Part shown: positions 1 through 9,264 of the stretch, in pieces
Layout: each line of letters begins with the position of its first letter
Numbering within the stretch: position 1 is the first letter of the stretch
NCBI RefSeq assembly: GCF_018119395.1
Contig: NZ_JAGPWD010000010.1
Coordinates: 1-64,000, forward strand
DNA length: 64,000 bases
Source of the DNA: Massilia sp. ZL223
GTDB lineage: Bacteria > Pseudomonadota > Gammaproteobacteria > Burkholderiales > Burkholderiaceae_D
Direction of reading: 5' to 3'
The notes under the pieces: generated by a model
What the model was told of the DNA's origin: nothing
The model's input: the letters and a program-made list of their open reading frames with translations, nothing else
Databases searched by the model: none
Program-made: the position numbers and the translations under genes

Positions 1-1
1 C

Positions 2-574
2 TGGGTGCTGCGCGCCGCCTGCGCGCAGGCGGCGGCCTGGCAGCGCGCCGGCCTCGGGCCCTTGCGCGTGGCCGTCAACCTGTCGTCGCGCCAGTTCAGG
101 GATGCCGGGCTGCCCGAACTGGTCGCCCAGATCCTGCGCGACACGGCGCTGCCGTCCACCAGCCTGGAGATCGAACTCACCGAGAGCCTGATGATGGAGG
201 ATGTCGACACGGCGGTGGCGACCATGCGCGCGCTCAAGGCAATGGGTGTGCACCTGTCGATCGACGATTTCGGCACCGGCTACTCGAGCCTGTCCTACCT
301 GAAGCGCTTTCCGGTGGACGTCCTGAAGATCGACCAGTCCTTCGTGCGCGACATCGGCCACGACGCCAGCAGCTCGGCCATGGTGGCGGCGATGATTTCG
401 CTCTCCCACGAGCTCGGACTGCGCGTCATCGCCGAGGGCGTCGAGACCCGGGCCCAGTGGGACTACCTGCTGGGCCGGGGCTGCGACGAAGTCCAGGGGT
501 ATTACCTCAGCCGTCCCCTGCGCGGACGCGATTTCGAGCAGATGGTGCGCGAACGCCGCGCCGACGGGCACTGA
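2..574 (+). CDS. EAL-domain cyclic-di-GMP phosphodiesterase, C-terminal part
   Basis: This is the 3' end of a gene that begins before the window; the reading frame is open from base 2 (W-V-L-R...), so the apparent start at base 5 is not real. The 190 visible residues are most of an EAL domain: ELTES (metal ligand Glu), IDDFGTGYSS, the LKID lysine, IAEGVET and the terminal DEVQGYYLSRPL. All catalytic residues in this portion are present, so an active enzyme that hydrolyses c-di-GMP to pGpG is expected. The EAL signature itself and any GGDEF or sensory domains lie upstream, outside the window. The next 200 bp hold no gene I can support. Confidence 0.93.
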   Translation, partial: WVLRAACAQAAAWQRAGLGPLRVAVNLSSRQFRDAGLPELVAQILRDTALPSTSLEIELTESLMMEDVDTAVATMRALKAMGVHLSIDDFGTGYSSLSYLKRFPVDVLKIDQSFVRDIGHDASSSAMVAAMISLSHELGLRVIAEGVETRAQWDYLLGRGCDEVQGYYLSRPLRGRDFEQMVRERRADGH

Positions 575-777
575 GCTTGGCCGGCCGCGGGCTCGTCCCC
601 GCCCTGAGGCGCGCCGGGGTGGCAAAGCGCGACCTCTAATCGCGCCTGCCAATCCTGGACGGCGGCCGCATCCACGCAAATATCAAGATACAGGCGCGCC
701 CGCGCGCAGGAGGCGATTGCGGAATACGGGAAGGCCATGCATGCGCATGCCGGTCCGCGATCCTTGCATTCCCTAAC

Positions 778-2232
778 TCAATCTACTGCCTTGACCATGT
801 CTTCGATGACCTTCTTGGCGTCACCAAACACCATCATCGTGTTCGGCTGGTAGAACAAGTCGTTGTCCAGCCCCGCATAACCGGAAGCCATCGAGCGCTT
901 GTTGACGATGATGCTCTTGGCCTTGTACGCCTCCAGGATCGGCATGCCGGCGATGGGCGACTTCGGATCCTTGGCCGCCGGGTTCACGACGTCATTCGCG
1001 CCCAGCACCAGCACCACGTCAGTCTGGCCGAACTCGGCGTTGATGTCCTCCATCTCGAACACCTGGTCGTAGGGCACTTCGGCTTCGGCCAGCAGCACGT
1101 TCATGTGGCCGGGCATGCGGCCCGCCACCGGGTGGATCGCGTAGCGCACCGAGACGCCCTTGTGGGTCAGCTTCTCCACCAGCTCCTTGAGAGAATGCTG
1201 CGCGCGCGCCACCGCCAGGCCGTAGCCGGGGACGATGATCACGGACTCGGCATTGGCCATGACGAAGCTCGCGTCGTCGGCCGACCCGGCCTTGACCGGG
1301 CGCTGTTCCTTGGCGCCGCCCGCTTCAACGGAGGCTTCGCCGCCGAAGCCACCCAGGATCACGTTGAAGAAGGAACGGTTCATCGCCTTGCACATGATGT
1401 ACGACAGGATGGCGCCGCTCGAACCCACCAGCGAGCCGGCGATGATCAGCATCGAGTTATTCAGCGAGAAGCCGATGCCTGCGGCCGCCCAGCCCGAATA
1501 CGAGTTCAGCATCGACACCACCACCGGCATGTCGGCGCCGCCGATCGGGATGATGATCAGGACGCCCAGGATGAAGGACAGCGCCGCCATGAGGATGAAG
1601 GGTTCCCACGCCGGCTCCACGCCTTCGGCGAAGCAGAACGCCAGGCCGAGCCCGATGATGGCGATGGCCAGCACGAGGTTCAGGATGTGCTGCCCGGCGA
1701 AGCGCACCGGCGCGCCCTGGAACAGGCGGAACTTGTATTTGCCCGACAGCTTGCCGAAGGCGATCACCGAGCCCGAAAAGGTCACCGCGCCCACGAAGGT
1801 ACCGATGAACAGCTCCAGCCGGTTCCCGAAGGGCAGCGGCGTGGTGCGGGTGGCGATGTTGAAGGCCCAGGGCTCGGAGACGGCGGCCACCGCGATGCAC
1901 ACCGCGGCCAGGCCGATCAGCGAGTGCATCGCCGCGACGAGTTCCGGCATCTTGGTCATCTCGACCTTGCGGGCGGCGATGGCGCCGATGCCTCCGCCCA
2001 CCGCCATGCCCAGCAGCACCAGGCCGAAGCCGAAGCCGCCGGTGGACAGCATTGCCTGCAGCTTGACGATCAGGGTCACGGTGGTCAGGACGGCAATGCC
2101 CATGCCGGCCATGCCGAATGCGTTACCCATGCGCGCGCTGGCAGGTGAAGACAGGCCCTTCAAGGCCTGGATGAAGCAGATCGAAGCCACCAGGTAGAGC
2201 AGGGTGACCATGTTCATGGAGATGGCGCTCAT
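778..2232 (-). CDS. pntB: NAD(P) transhydrogenase beta subunit PntB
   Basis: Beta subunit of the proton-translocating transhydrogenase, which uses the proton gradient to reduce NADP+ with NADH at the inner membrane. The 484 residues are full length. The first ~280 residues are hydrophobic membrane helices (domain II). The C-terminal third is the NADP(H) domain III, with a VPGYGLAVARAQ nucleotide loop, LGANDVVNPAA and VNKRSMASGYAG, all typical of PntB. Its start overlaps the pntAb stop by four bases (ATGA), so translation is probably coupled. It is the last gene of the minus-strand pntAa-pntAb-pntB set, downstream of isocitrate lyase. Confidence 0.96.
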   Translation of the reverse strand: MSAISMNMVTLLYLVASICFIQALKGLSSPASARMGNAFGMAGMGIAVLTTVTLIVKLQAMLSTGGFGFGLVLLGMAVGGGIGAIAARKVEMTKMPELVAAMHSLIGLAAVCIAVAAVSEPWAFNIATRTTPLPFGNRLELFIGTFVGAVTFSGSVIAFGKLSGKYKFRLFQGAPVRFAGQHILNLVLAIAIIGLGLAFCFAEGVEPAWEPFILMAALSFILGVLIIIPIGGADMPVVVSMLNSYSGWAAAGIGFSLNNSMLIIAGSLVGSSGAILSYIMCKAMNRSFFNVILGGFGGEASVEAGGAKEQRPVKAGSADDASFVMANAESVIIVPGYGLAVARAQHSLKELVEKLTHKGVSVRYAIHPVAGRMPGHMNVLLAEAEVPYDQVFEMEDINAEFGQTDVVLVLGANDVVNPAAKDPKSPIAGMPILEAYKAKSIIVNKRSMASGYAGLDNDLFYQPNTMMVFGDAKKVIEDMVKAVD

Positions 2233-2543
2233 GACTTCGCACCTGCTTTGGCATTGCAGTCCTTCTTCTTGAACATCTCCAGCATGCGCTGGGTGACCAT
2301 GAAGCCGCCGAATACGTTCACGGCGGCCAGGGCCACCGCGACGGTGCCTGCCACCTGGCCGGTGACGCCTTCGGTGAGGGCGGCGGCCAGCATGGCGCCG
2401 ACGATGATGATGGCGGAAACGGCGTTGGTGACGGCCATCAGCGGCGTGTGCAGGGCCGGGGTGACGGTCCAGACCACGTGGTAGCCGACGTAGACGGCCA
2501 GCACGAAGATGATGAGGTTGATGATGGTATGACTGACTTCCAT
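2229..2543 (-). CDS. pntAb: NAD(P) transhydrogenase alpha-2 subunit PntAb
   Basis: A 104-residue membrane protein with several hydrophobic helices that corresponds to the C-terminal membrane part of the E. coli PntA chain. In many alpha- and betaproteobacteria this part is a separate gene, as here. It provides part of the domain II proton channel and assembles with PntAa and PntB. It lies 30 bp after pntAa and overlaps pntB by four bases, so the three subunits form one operon. The tail (FKKKDCNAKAGAKS) is charged and probably cytoplasmic. Confidence 0.94.
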   Translation of the reverse strand: MEVSHTIINLIIFVLAVYVGYHVVWTVTPALHTPLMAVTNAVSAIIIVGAMLAAALTEGVTGQVAGTVAVALAAVNVFGGFMVTQRMLEMFKKKDCNAKAGAKS

Positions 2544-2573
2544 AAGAACTCCCCGTTTGCTTCCTTCTTGTCT

Positions 2574-3704
<1,131 letters not shown>

Positions 3705-3749
3705 GGCTATTCCCTTGACTTGCTATCGGTATCGCTGTCGAACGAACAA

Positions 3750-3788
3750 GCGCCGCCGGGCAAGCGCAGAAGCGCCGGCCGGCGGCGC
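3750..3788 (-). terminator. GC-rich hairpin between aceA and pntAa
   Basis: A 10-bp perfect stem (GCGCCGCCGG at 3750-3759 pairing with 3779-3788) with a 19-base loop, just after the aceA stop in the minus direction. Only a weak TTGTTCG tract follows, so it may be a partial terminator, an attenuator or an mRNA-stabilising element that lowers pnt expression relative to aceA. Confidence 0.45.
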
Positions 3789-3795
3789 TCCTTGC

Positions 3796-5379
3796 TTAGA
3801 ACTGGTTCATCGTGTTGTGCTTGCCGCCGGCCTTCAGCGCCGCTTCGCCGCTGAAGTACTCCTTGTGGTCGTCACCGATGTCCGAACCGGACATGTTCTG
3901 GTGCTTGACGCAGGCGATGCCCTGGCGGATTTCCTTGCGCTGCACGCCGGCCACGTAGCCCAGCATGCCCTGTTCGCCGAAGTATTCCTTGGCCAGGTTG
4001 TCAGTCGACAGCGCGGCGGTGTGGTAGGTCGGCAGGGTGATCAGGTGGTGGAAGATGCCGGCTTCGCGGGCCGCGTCGGCCTGGAAGGTGCGGATGCGCT
4101 CGTCCGCTTCGCGCGCCAGGGCCGAATCGTCGTACTCGGCGCTCATCAGCTGGCCGCGCTCGTAGGCCGAGACGTCCTCGCCGCGGGCCTTCATGGCATC
4201 GAACACCTGCTGGCGGAAGTTCAGGGTCCAGTTGAAGGACGGGCTGTTGTTATAGACCAGCTTGGCGTTCGGGATGACCTTGCGGATCTCGCTGACCATG
4301 CCCCCGATCTGGGCGATGTGCGGTTTCTCGGTTTCGATCCACAGCAGGTCGGCGCCGTTCTGCAGCGAGGTGATGCAATCCAGGACGCAGCGCGCCTCGC
4401 CGGTGCCTTCGCGGAACTGGAACAGGTTGCTTGGCAGGCGTTTCGGGCGCAGCAGTTTGCCGTCGCGCTTGATGATCACGTCGCCGTTGTTCAGGTCGCC
4501 GGCGGCGATTTCCTCGGCGTCCAGGAAGCTGTTGTACTGGTCGCCCAGGTCACCCGGCTCGCGGGTGAAGGCGATCTGCTTGGTCAGGCCGGCGCCCAGC
4601 GAGTCGGTACGCGCGACGATGACACCGTCGTCCACGCCCAGCTCCAGGAAGGCGTAGCGCACGGCGCGGATCTTGGCCAGGAAGTCCTCGTGCGGCACGG
4701 TGACCTTGCCGTCCTGGTGGCCGCACTGCTTCTCGTCCGACACCTGGTTTTCGATCTGGATGCAGCAGGCGCCCGCCTCGATCATCTGCTTGGCCATCAG
4801 GTAGGTCGCCTCGGCGTTGCCGAAGCCGGCGTCGATGTCGGCGATGATCGGCACCACGTGGGTGACGAAGTTGTCGATCTTGTCCTGGATCGCGGCGCGC
4901 GCGTCCGCGGTGTCGGCGGCGTCCAGCTGGCGGAACAGGCCGCCCAGTTCGCGGGCATCGGCCTGGCGCAGGAAGGTGTACAGCTCCTTGATCAGCGAGG
5001 CGACCGCGGTCTTCTCGTGCATCGACTGGTCCGGCAGCGGGCCGAATTCCGAACGCAGTGCGGCGACCATCCAGCCCGACAGGTAGAGGTAGCGGCGTTC
5101 GGTACTGGCGAAGTGCTTCTTAATAGAGATCATCTTCTGCTGGCCGATGAAACCGTGCCAGCAGCCCAGCGACTGCGTGTACTTGGACGGATCGGCATCG
5201 TAGGCGGCCATGTCCCGGCGCATGATGCCGGCGGTGTAGCGAGCGATGTCCAGGCCGGTCTTGAAGCGGTTCTGGGCGCGCATGCGGGCGGCAGACTCGG
5301 GATTGATGGCGGCCCAGCCGCTGCCTGCCTGTTCCTTGAGGCGGGTGAGGGACTGGATATCGTTCTGGTACTGGGACAT
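3796..5379 (-). CDS. aceA: isocitrate lyase
   Basis: Cleaves isocitrate to succinate and glyoxylate, the first step of the glyoxylate shunt used for growth on acetate and fatty acids. The 527 residues match the longer bacterial isocitrate lyases. The active-site loop reads EKQCGHQDGKV with Cys219; the KKCGH of E. coli is KQCGH here, as in the Pseudomonas-type enzymes. ADIDAGFGNAEATYLMAKQMIEAGA and NNSPSFNWTLNFRQQ are conserved substrate-site segments. The start at 5379 was chosen over an upstream ATG at 5490 because AGGAG lies seven bases before it and MSQYQNDI fits the family. Upstream lie two palindromic sites, suggesting repression or activation by a dimeric regulator. Confidence 0.95.
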   Translation of the reverse strand: MSQYQNDIQSLTRLKEQAGSGWAAINPESAARMRAQNRFKTGLDIARYTAGIMRRDMAAYDADPSKYTQSLGCWHGFIGQQKMISIKKHFASTERRYLYLSGWMVAALRSEFGPLPDQSMHEKTAVASLIKELYTFLRQADARELGGLFRQLDAADTADARAAIQDKIDNFVTHVVPIIADIDAGFGNAEATYLMAKQMIEAGACCIQIENQVSDEKQCGHQDGKVTVPHEDFLAKIRAVRYAFLELGVDDGVIVARTDSLGAGLTKQIAFTREPGDLGDQYNSFLDAEEIAAGDLNNGDVIIKRDGKLLRPKRLPSNLFQFREGTGEARCVLDCITSLQNGADLLWIETEKPHIAQIGGMVSEIRKVIPNAKLVYNNSPSFNWTLNFRQQVFDAMKARGEDVSAYERGQLMSAEYDDSALAREADERIRTFQADAAREAGIFHHLITLPTYHTAALSTDNLAKEYFGEQGMLGYVAGVQRKEIRQGIACVKHQNMSGSDIGDDHKEYFSGEAALKAGGKHNTMNQF

Positions 5380-5488
5380 GTCGAGCTCCTGAGTGGTGAT
5401 TGAAATCGTCTGCGCTTTCCCGAGCTGCCGAGCAGGCCCGGGGCGTGTTCGCATGAGTTCATGATAAGACAGGTCAGAAGAAGATTTC

Positions 5489-5506
5489 ATGTCTTATATA
5501 AGACAT
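5489..5506. promoter_or_regulatory. perfect 18-bp palindromic operator upstream of aceA
   Basis: ATGTCTTATATAAGACAT is a perfect 18-bp palindrome about 110 bp before the aceA start. A further ATAAGAC half-site lies at 5464-5470. The AT-rich core inside GC-rich surroundings and the symmetry suit a dimeric repressor of GntR type, but the regulator cannot be named from this window. Confidence 0.6.
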
Positions 5507-5524
5507 ATGACATAAAACTTATCG

Positions 5525-5558
5525 CCGAAATATCAAGCACTTACGTGCTTGGTTTCGG
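5525..5558. repeat. second inverted repeat in the aceA upstream region
   Basis: Two nested inverted repeats, CCGAAA...TTTCGG outside and CAAGCAC-TTAC-GTGCTTG inside, separated by short unpaired bases. There is no T-tract, so it is not an obvious terminator; it could be an additional operator or a leader hairpin of the aceA transcript. Confidence 0.4.
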
Positions 5559-5681
5559 GATGCGGGAAGGAATTTTGCGAAACGAGATATCGGCGGGTGT
5601 CGCAGAGGGTTGAGAATATTACGATGTGAAATGCGGTTCGGCTGTATGAAATGCGCCGCGAGCCGTAGACCGTTGGCTAGT

Positions 5682-5734
5682 AGCCACCAGCCACCAGCCA
5701 CCAGCCATCAGCCGCCAGCCGCCAGCCGCCGGCC
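5682..5734. repeat. heptanucleotide tandem repeat (AGCCACC/AGCCGCC)
   Basis: Seven consecutive 7-bp units: AGCCACC three times, AGCCATC once, AGCCGCC three times, then a degenerate GGCCG. It sits in the 545-bp gap between the aceA start and the gene ending at 5925. Seven is not a multiple of three, so the array would shift any frame running through it. No gene is supported here. The rest of the gap (5735-5924) shows nothing else. Confidence 0.75.
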
Positions 5735-5924
5735 GTAGGCCGGTGCATTGCTACTCACTGGAAGGATCAACAGCTCCATGCCGACTGTTCGACAGGCGGT
5801 AGAACCTGCGATCGGCCTGGCAACGGGCAAAGCCGCAATGCCAGTAAGGGGGAAAAGGTGGCTGGACCGCCGCGAGGCGGGCGCGAACGTGATGCCGCGC
5901 GCATCCAAACCGCAGTCACGCGAC

Positions 5925-6929
5925 TCAGGGCGTAGGCACCTCCGCCCATGCCGAGGTTTCCGCGGCGCGCGCCCGGAAGTTCTCATGCTTGACCGTGATT
6001 CGCCGCTCCTCGCCGGCACGTAGGAAAAGCTCCCGCGTTACGCTGGCATAGGTGATACCCGAGGCTGCGACGCCATTTTGTGCCTGGGCGGGCGCCGTGC
6101 CGTCCCCCGTATCCATCGAGACCTTCACCCACGGGTCGCCCGGCGTCTCGTAGACAGCGCCGGCTACGCCACCCACGCGAATTTGCCGGTCGCAGTCGCT
6201 GGGTGGAATCAGCAATTGAGCGGCCGCACCGTCCCCATTCTTCGCCTCGATCCGCCGGGATCCGCTGCCGCACAAGCGCGGCGGCTTCGGTGCGACATAG
6301 GACGGAACGTGGAAGGCCGCGGTATAGCTCGCCCCTCCCACCGTCGCGTTGACATTGCCGACGATTTCTTCCCCGTCGCGCGGCACCGCGATGGTTTTTT
6401 CTCCTTCAAAATTGGAAGGGAAGGCGGCGTCCAGGGTACGCCCGTTGACCGCGACTTCGAGCTTGCCGGGATTGGCCAGGCCGGGCGGATGGCGCCAGCC
6501 CACCACGACGTCCACCGATTTTCGGGTGCCTCTGACGGGATAGGCGAACAAGCCGCTCGAATGCGAGGCGACACAAGCCCGCCAGGCCGGAATGGCCTGT
6601 TCAGGCAGACTGCTGGACAAGGTTTCCCTGGCGTTGCTGCTCGTGAAAGTGCTTGCCTGCTGGTTGAGATAGCGCCGGCGCTTTTCATCGAAGCTTTGGT
6701 AGTCTCCCGAAAAATAGCCGGGTACGTCCGCACTCGCATCCTGCTTGATCTTTCCATAGTTGGACACATCGATCAAACTCAGCCAGGCGCTGAAGACCTG
6801 GTTGCTTTGCCTGGCGCGGGAGATGTTTTTAGTGAGCAGCACGTTGTCGCACTCGGAAGGAACGGCAGCGGCGGCGCCAGCCCCGAGCGTCAAGGACAGG
6901 GATAGCAACAGGATCAGCTTCGTCTGCAT
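5925..6929 (-). CDS. secreted protein of unknown function
   Basis: A 334-residue protein I do not recognise. It starts with a clear signal peptide (MQTKLILLLSLSLTLGAGAAAAVPS, cleavage probably after AAA or VPS), so it is exported. A GGGAG site precedes the ATG at 6929. The N-terminal mature part is polar and helical (FDEKRRRYLNQQASTF), with two Cys near WRACVAS and SECDN. The middle reads like beta-sandwich repeats (VDVVVGWRHPPG, LEVAVNGRTLDAAF, EIVGNVNATVGGASYTAAF). The C-terminal half contains further Cys and ends with a charged beta-rich stretch. It stands alone between aceA and a beta-hydroxylase-like gene, with no operon partner that suggests a role. Confidence 0.75.
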   Translation of the reverse strand: MQTKLILLLSLSLTLGAGAAAAVPSECDNVLLTKNISRARQSNQVFSAWLSLIDVSNYGKIKQDASADVPGYFSGDYQSFDEKRRRYLNQQASTFTSSNARETLSSSLPEQAIPAWRACVASHSSGLFAYPVRGTRKSVDVVVGWRHPPGLANPGKLEVAVNGRTLDAAFPSNFEGEKTIAVPRDGEEIVGNVNATVGGASYTAAFHVPSYVAPKPPRLCGSGSRRIEAKNGDGAAAQLLIPPSDCDRQIRVGGVAGAVYETPGDPWVKVSMDTGDGTAPAQAQNGVAASGITYASVTRELFLRAGEERRITVKHENFRARAAETSAWAEVPTP

Positions 6930-7132
6930 GTTCGTTCTCCCGATGGTGCGTATGGTCCGAAGGCAAGAGGTGTGGCGAGACGCTTCCGACGGATCCCCTG
7001 AGCTGAAGCAGGGGCCACCGAGCGATCACCCGACCGTTTGACTCATCGCCGGGGACGAAGTTTGGGCAGCGCCGCGCAAGAGCACCGGGCGGCTACGGAG
7101 ATCTGCGATAGATCAAGTCCGCGTGATCCCGC

Positions 7133-8422
7133 TTAGAGCGCGAACCCGCCTGCCGTCTGGGTGAACTGGTTGATCCCCGCCGTCATCGCCGTGATCATGG
7201 CCCGCTCCGCCGCCGACAGCTGCGGATGCCAGATGTCGAAGATCAGGACCACGCGCAACTGCGCGCTGTCGTTCCAGGCCTCGTGCTCGATGGTGTCGTC
7301 GAACACCCAGGCCTTGCCGGGCTCCCACGCGCGGGTGTCGTTCCCGACCCGGAAGCCGCAGCCGGGCGGCACGATCAGGGGCAGGTGGGTCACCAGGCGC
7401 ACATTGCTGACTCCGGTATGCGGCGGAATGCGGGTGCGTGGCTTGAGCACGGAGAACATGGCGCTCGGCGTGCGCCCCGGCTGGTCGGGCTGGGGCGCGC
7501 CGCGCAGCGCTTCCATCGTGCGCGGACAGCGCTCGGCGTGCCCGGCGACCGGCTTGCCCTTGTCGATCAGGTGGTAGGCGCTCCAGTCGAGCGACTTGTT
7601 GAGGCCGGCCCACTGGTTCAGTGGCTGGTCTTCGGCATAGTTGATATACGGCGCAAAGCCTTCTTCCCGGGCCAGCACCGCCAGGAACTCGGACCGGATG
7701 TCGGCGGTGGCCGCCTCCAGCGCATCCAGCCAGGGAAACGCGCTGCGCGGGAAGAAGCTGACCGGCGCCAGGCCCTGGTAGTGGAACAGGGCGGGCTGGG
7801 AGTCGTAGCGCCGCTTGCGGCCGGTCATGATGTCGAGCGAGTCGCGGAAGCGTTGCAGGTCTGCGCCTTGCAGCTCGCGCAACTGGGGCGCCAGGAAGGC
7901 GTCGAGGAAATCGCCGAACTCGCGGTTGTAGGCGGCATGCCAGTCGAGCGCCTCGCGTACCGCCGGCTGCAGGTCGGCAGGCAGCGTGTGCAGCGGCGGC
8001 GCCACGGCGGCCACCGCGGCGCAGGCGCCGGCGGCCGCCTGGCGCTTGCCCTGGCGGATGTAGAGGCGGCTGCGCAGCACCAGCGCCACCAGGTCGTAGG
8101 GATCGAGTGTCAGGGCGCCGCTCAGCGCCGCTTCCTCGCCGTCCTCGTCCTTCTGCGCCAGGCAGAGCACGGCCAGGTTGAGCCATTGCTGCTTGTCGCG
8201 GCCGTCGGCCCGGACCAGGCGCTCGAGCAGCGCGCGCGCCTGCGGCAGTCGGCCGGCGCTGAAGGCATCGTGGGCGAGGGCGCGCAGGGCGCGCGGGTGG
8301 CCGGGGGCGCGGGCGAGGATGGTTTCCCAGTACTGGAGCGCACGCCCCCGGTCGCCCCGTCCGTCCGCCTGCAGCGCCTGCTGTTCGAGCACCGCGATTT
8401 CCCTGTCGTCCGCCATGCGCAT
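7133..8422 (-). CDS. TPR plus aspartyl/asparaginyl beta-hydroxylase-like protein
   Basis: A cytoplasmic 429-residue protein. The first ~160 residues are TPR-like helical repeats (ALQADGRGDRGRALQYWETILARAPGHPRALRALA and following). The C-terminal ~180 residues resemble the aspartyl/asparaginyl beta-hydroxylase family, Fe(II)/2-oxoglutarate dioxygenases: IPPHTGVSNVRLVTHLPL with the first iron His, VFDDTIEHEAWN with the second, and LRVVLIFDIWHP with the Arg that holds 2-oxoglutarate. The residue set looks complete, so activity is plausible; bacterial substrates of this class are mostly unknown. Starts at 8422 and 8416 are both possible. It lies alone, 128 bp after the preceding minus-strand gene. 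Confidence 0.85.
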   Translation of the reverse strand: MRMADDREIAVLEQQALQADGRGDRGRALQYWETILARAPGHPRALRALAHDAFSAGRLPQARALLERLVRADGRDKQQWLNLAVLCLAQKDEDGEEAALSGALTLDPYDLVALVLRSRLYIRQGKRQAAAGACAAVAAVAPPLHTLPADLQPAVREALDWHAAYNREFGDFLDAFLAPQLRELQGADLQRFRDSLDIMTGRKRRYDSQPALFHYQGLAPVSFFPRSAFPWLDALEAATADIRSEFLAVLAREEGFAPYINYAEDQPLNQWAGLNKSLDWSAYHLIDKGKPVAGHAERCPRTMEALRGAPQPDQPGRTPSAMFSVLKPRTRIPPHTGVSNVRLVTHLPLIVPPGCGFRVGNDTRAWEPGKAWVFDDTIEHEAWNDSAQLRVVLIFDIWHPQLSAAERAMITAMTAGINQFTQTAGGFAL

Positions 8423-8550
8423 CGCCCCCGCCTCGTGTCGTATGTACGCGGGGATTTTTGTCCATGTGTATGCGTGTTGGCAAGCAATATTTACATCAGG
8501 CCATTTCTTCAGACGGCGACGGGGCCCCCTCCATAGCAGCCTGGCAGGCG

Positions 8551-9072
8551 TTACTGAAGGGGCAGCGGGCGCGCATCCGGGGCGGGGATGCCCGCCGGGC
8601 GGATCTCGGTGCTCTGGTGCAGGGTGTTGCGCCAGCCGTCCGGCTGCAGGGTCCAGACCCGCACGTAGCGCCCGCGGAACTGGCGCAGCGCGTTCAGGCT
8701 TTGCATCCGGGCGTGGAAGCGCCCGGTAACCACGGCGGCGCGGCCGTTGCCGAGCACGGTGATTTCCATGTCGTCCAGGCCGTAGCCGCTCATCCTGAAT
8801 TCGTTGCGCATCAGCGCCTGCAGGAATTCGGTCTTGGTACGCACCCGGCCGTTGCTCTCTACATGGTAGTACTCGCCGCCGATCAGCTTGCGCAAGGTGT
8901 CGATGTCGCCGCTCGCCACCGCTGCCGCGCGCTTGCGTTCGGCGTCACGAATGGAAGCGGCTGCGGTGTCGCCCGCTGCTGCTGCGGCGGCGGCGGCGGC
9001 GCCCATGGCATCGAAGGCATGGGATGGGCCGGAGAGCAGGGCGGCGGCAAGGAAGAAAGGCAGGGTGCGCAT
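8551..9072 (-). CDS. secreted NTF2-like (DUF4440/SnoaL) protein
   Basis: A 173-residue exported protein. The start at 9072 was preferred to the upstream one at 9195 because it gives a signal peptide (MRTLPFFLAAALLSGPSHA). A run of Ala (GAAAAAAAAAG) follows the cleavage site. The rest is an NTF2-like cone fold: RDAERKRAAAVASGDIDTLRKLIGGEYYHVESNGRVRTKTEFL is the classic DUF4440 opening and GRYVRVWTLQPDGWRN the closing strands. Such proteins bind small ligands or act as small hydrolases or isomerases; no specific substrate is visible. The upstream 190 bp, shared with a divergent cyclase gene, is AT-rich and likely carries both promoters. Confidence 0.8.
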   Translation of the reverse strand: MRTLPFFLAAALLSGPSHAFDAMGAAAAAAAAAGDTAAASIRDAERKRAAAVASGDIDTLRKLIGGEYYHVESNGRVRTKTEFLQALMRNEFRMSGYGLDDMEITVLGNGRAAVVTGRFHARMQSLNALRQFRGRYVRVWTLQPDGWRNTLHQSTEIRPAGIPAPDARPLPLQ

Positions 9073-9264
9073 GTGTGGCGGAAACTGTGATGACCGCAGA
9101 CAGTATATAAATTCCTGACTGTAAGATTGTAACGAAATATTGCTTTTGCAAGTCACATTCAGACATCGGCCATTGTCTTGAAGCGGCGGGGACATCTGAT
9201 ACAGTGGTTCCCACGCAGCGCCGCTGTGGCTGCCGCCCCTTTCACTTCACGCCAAAACGACGAC

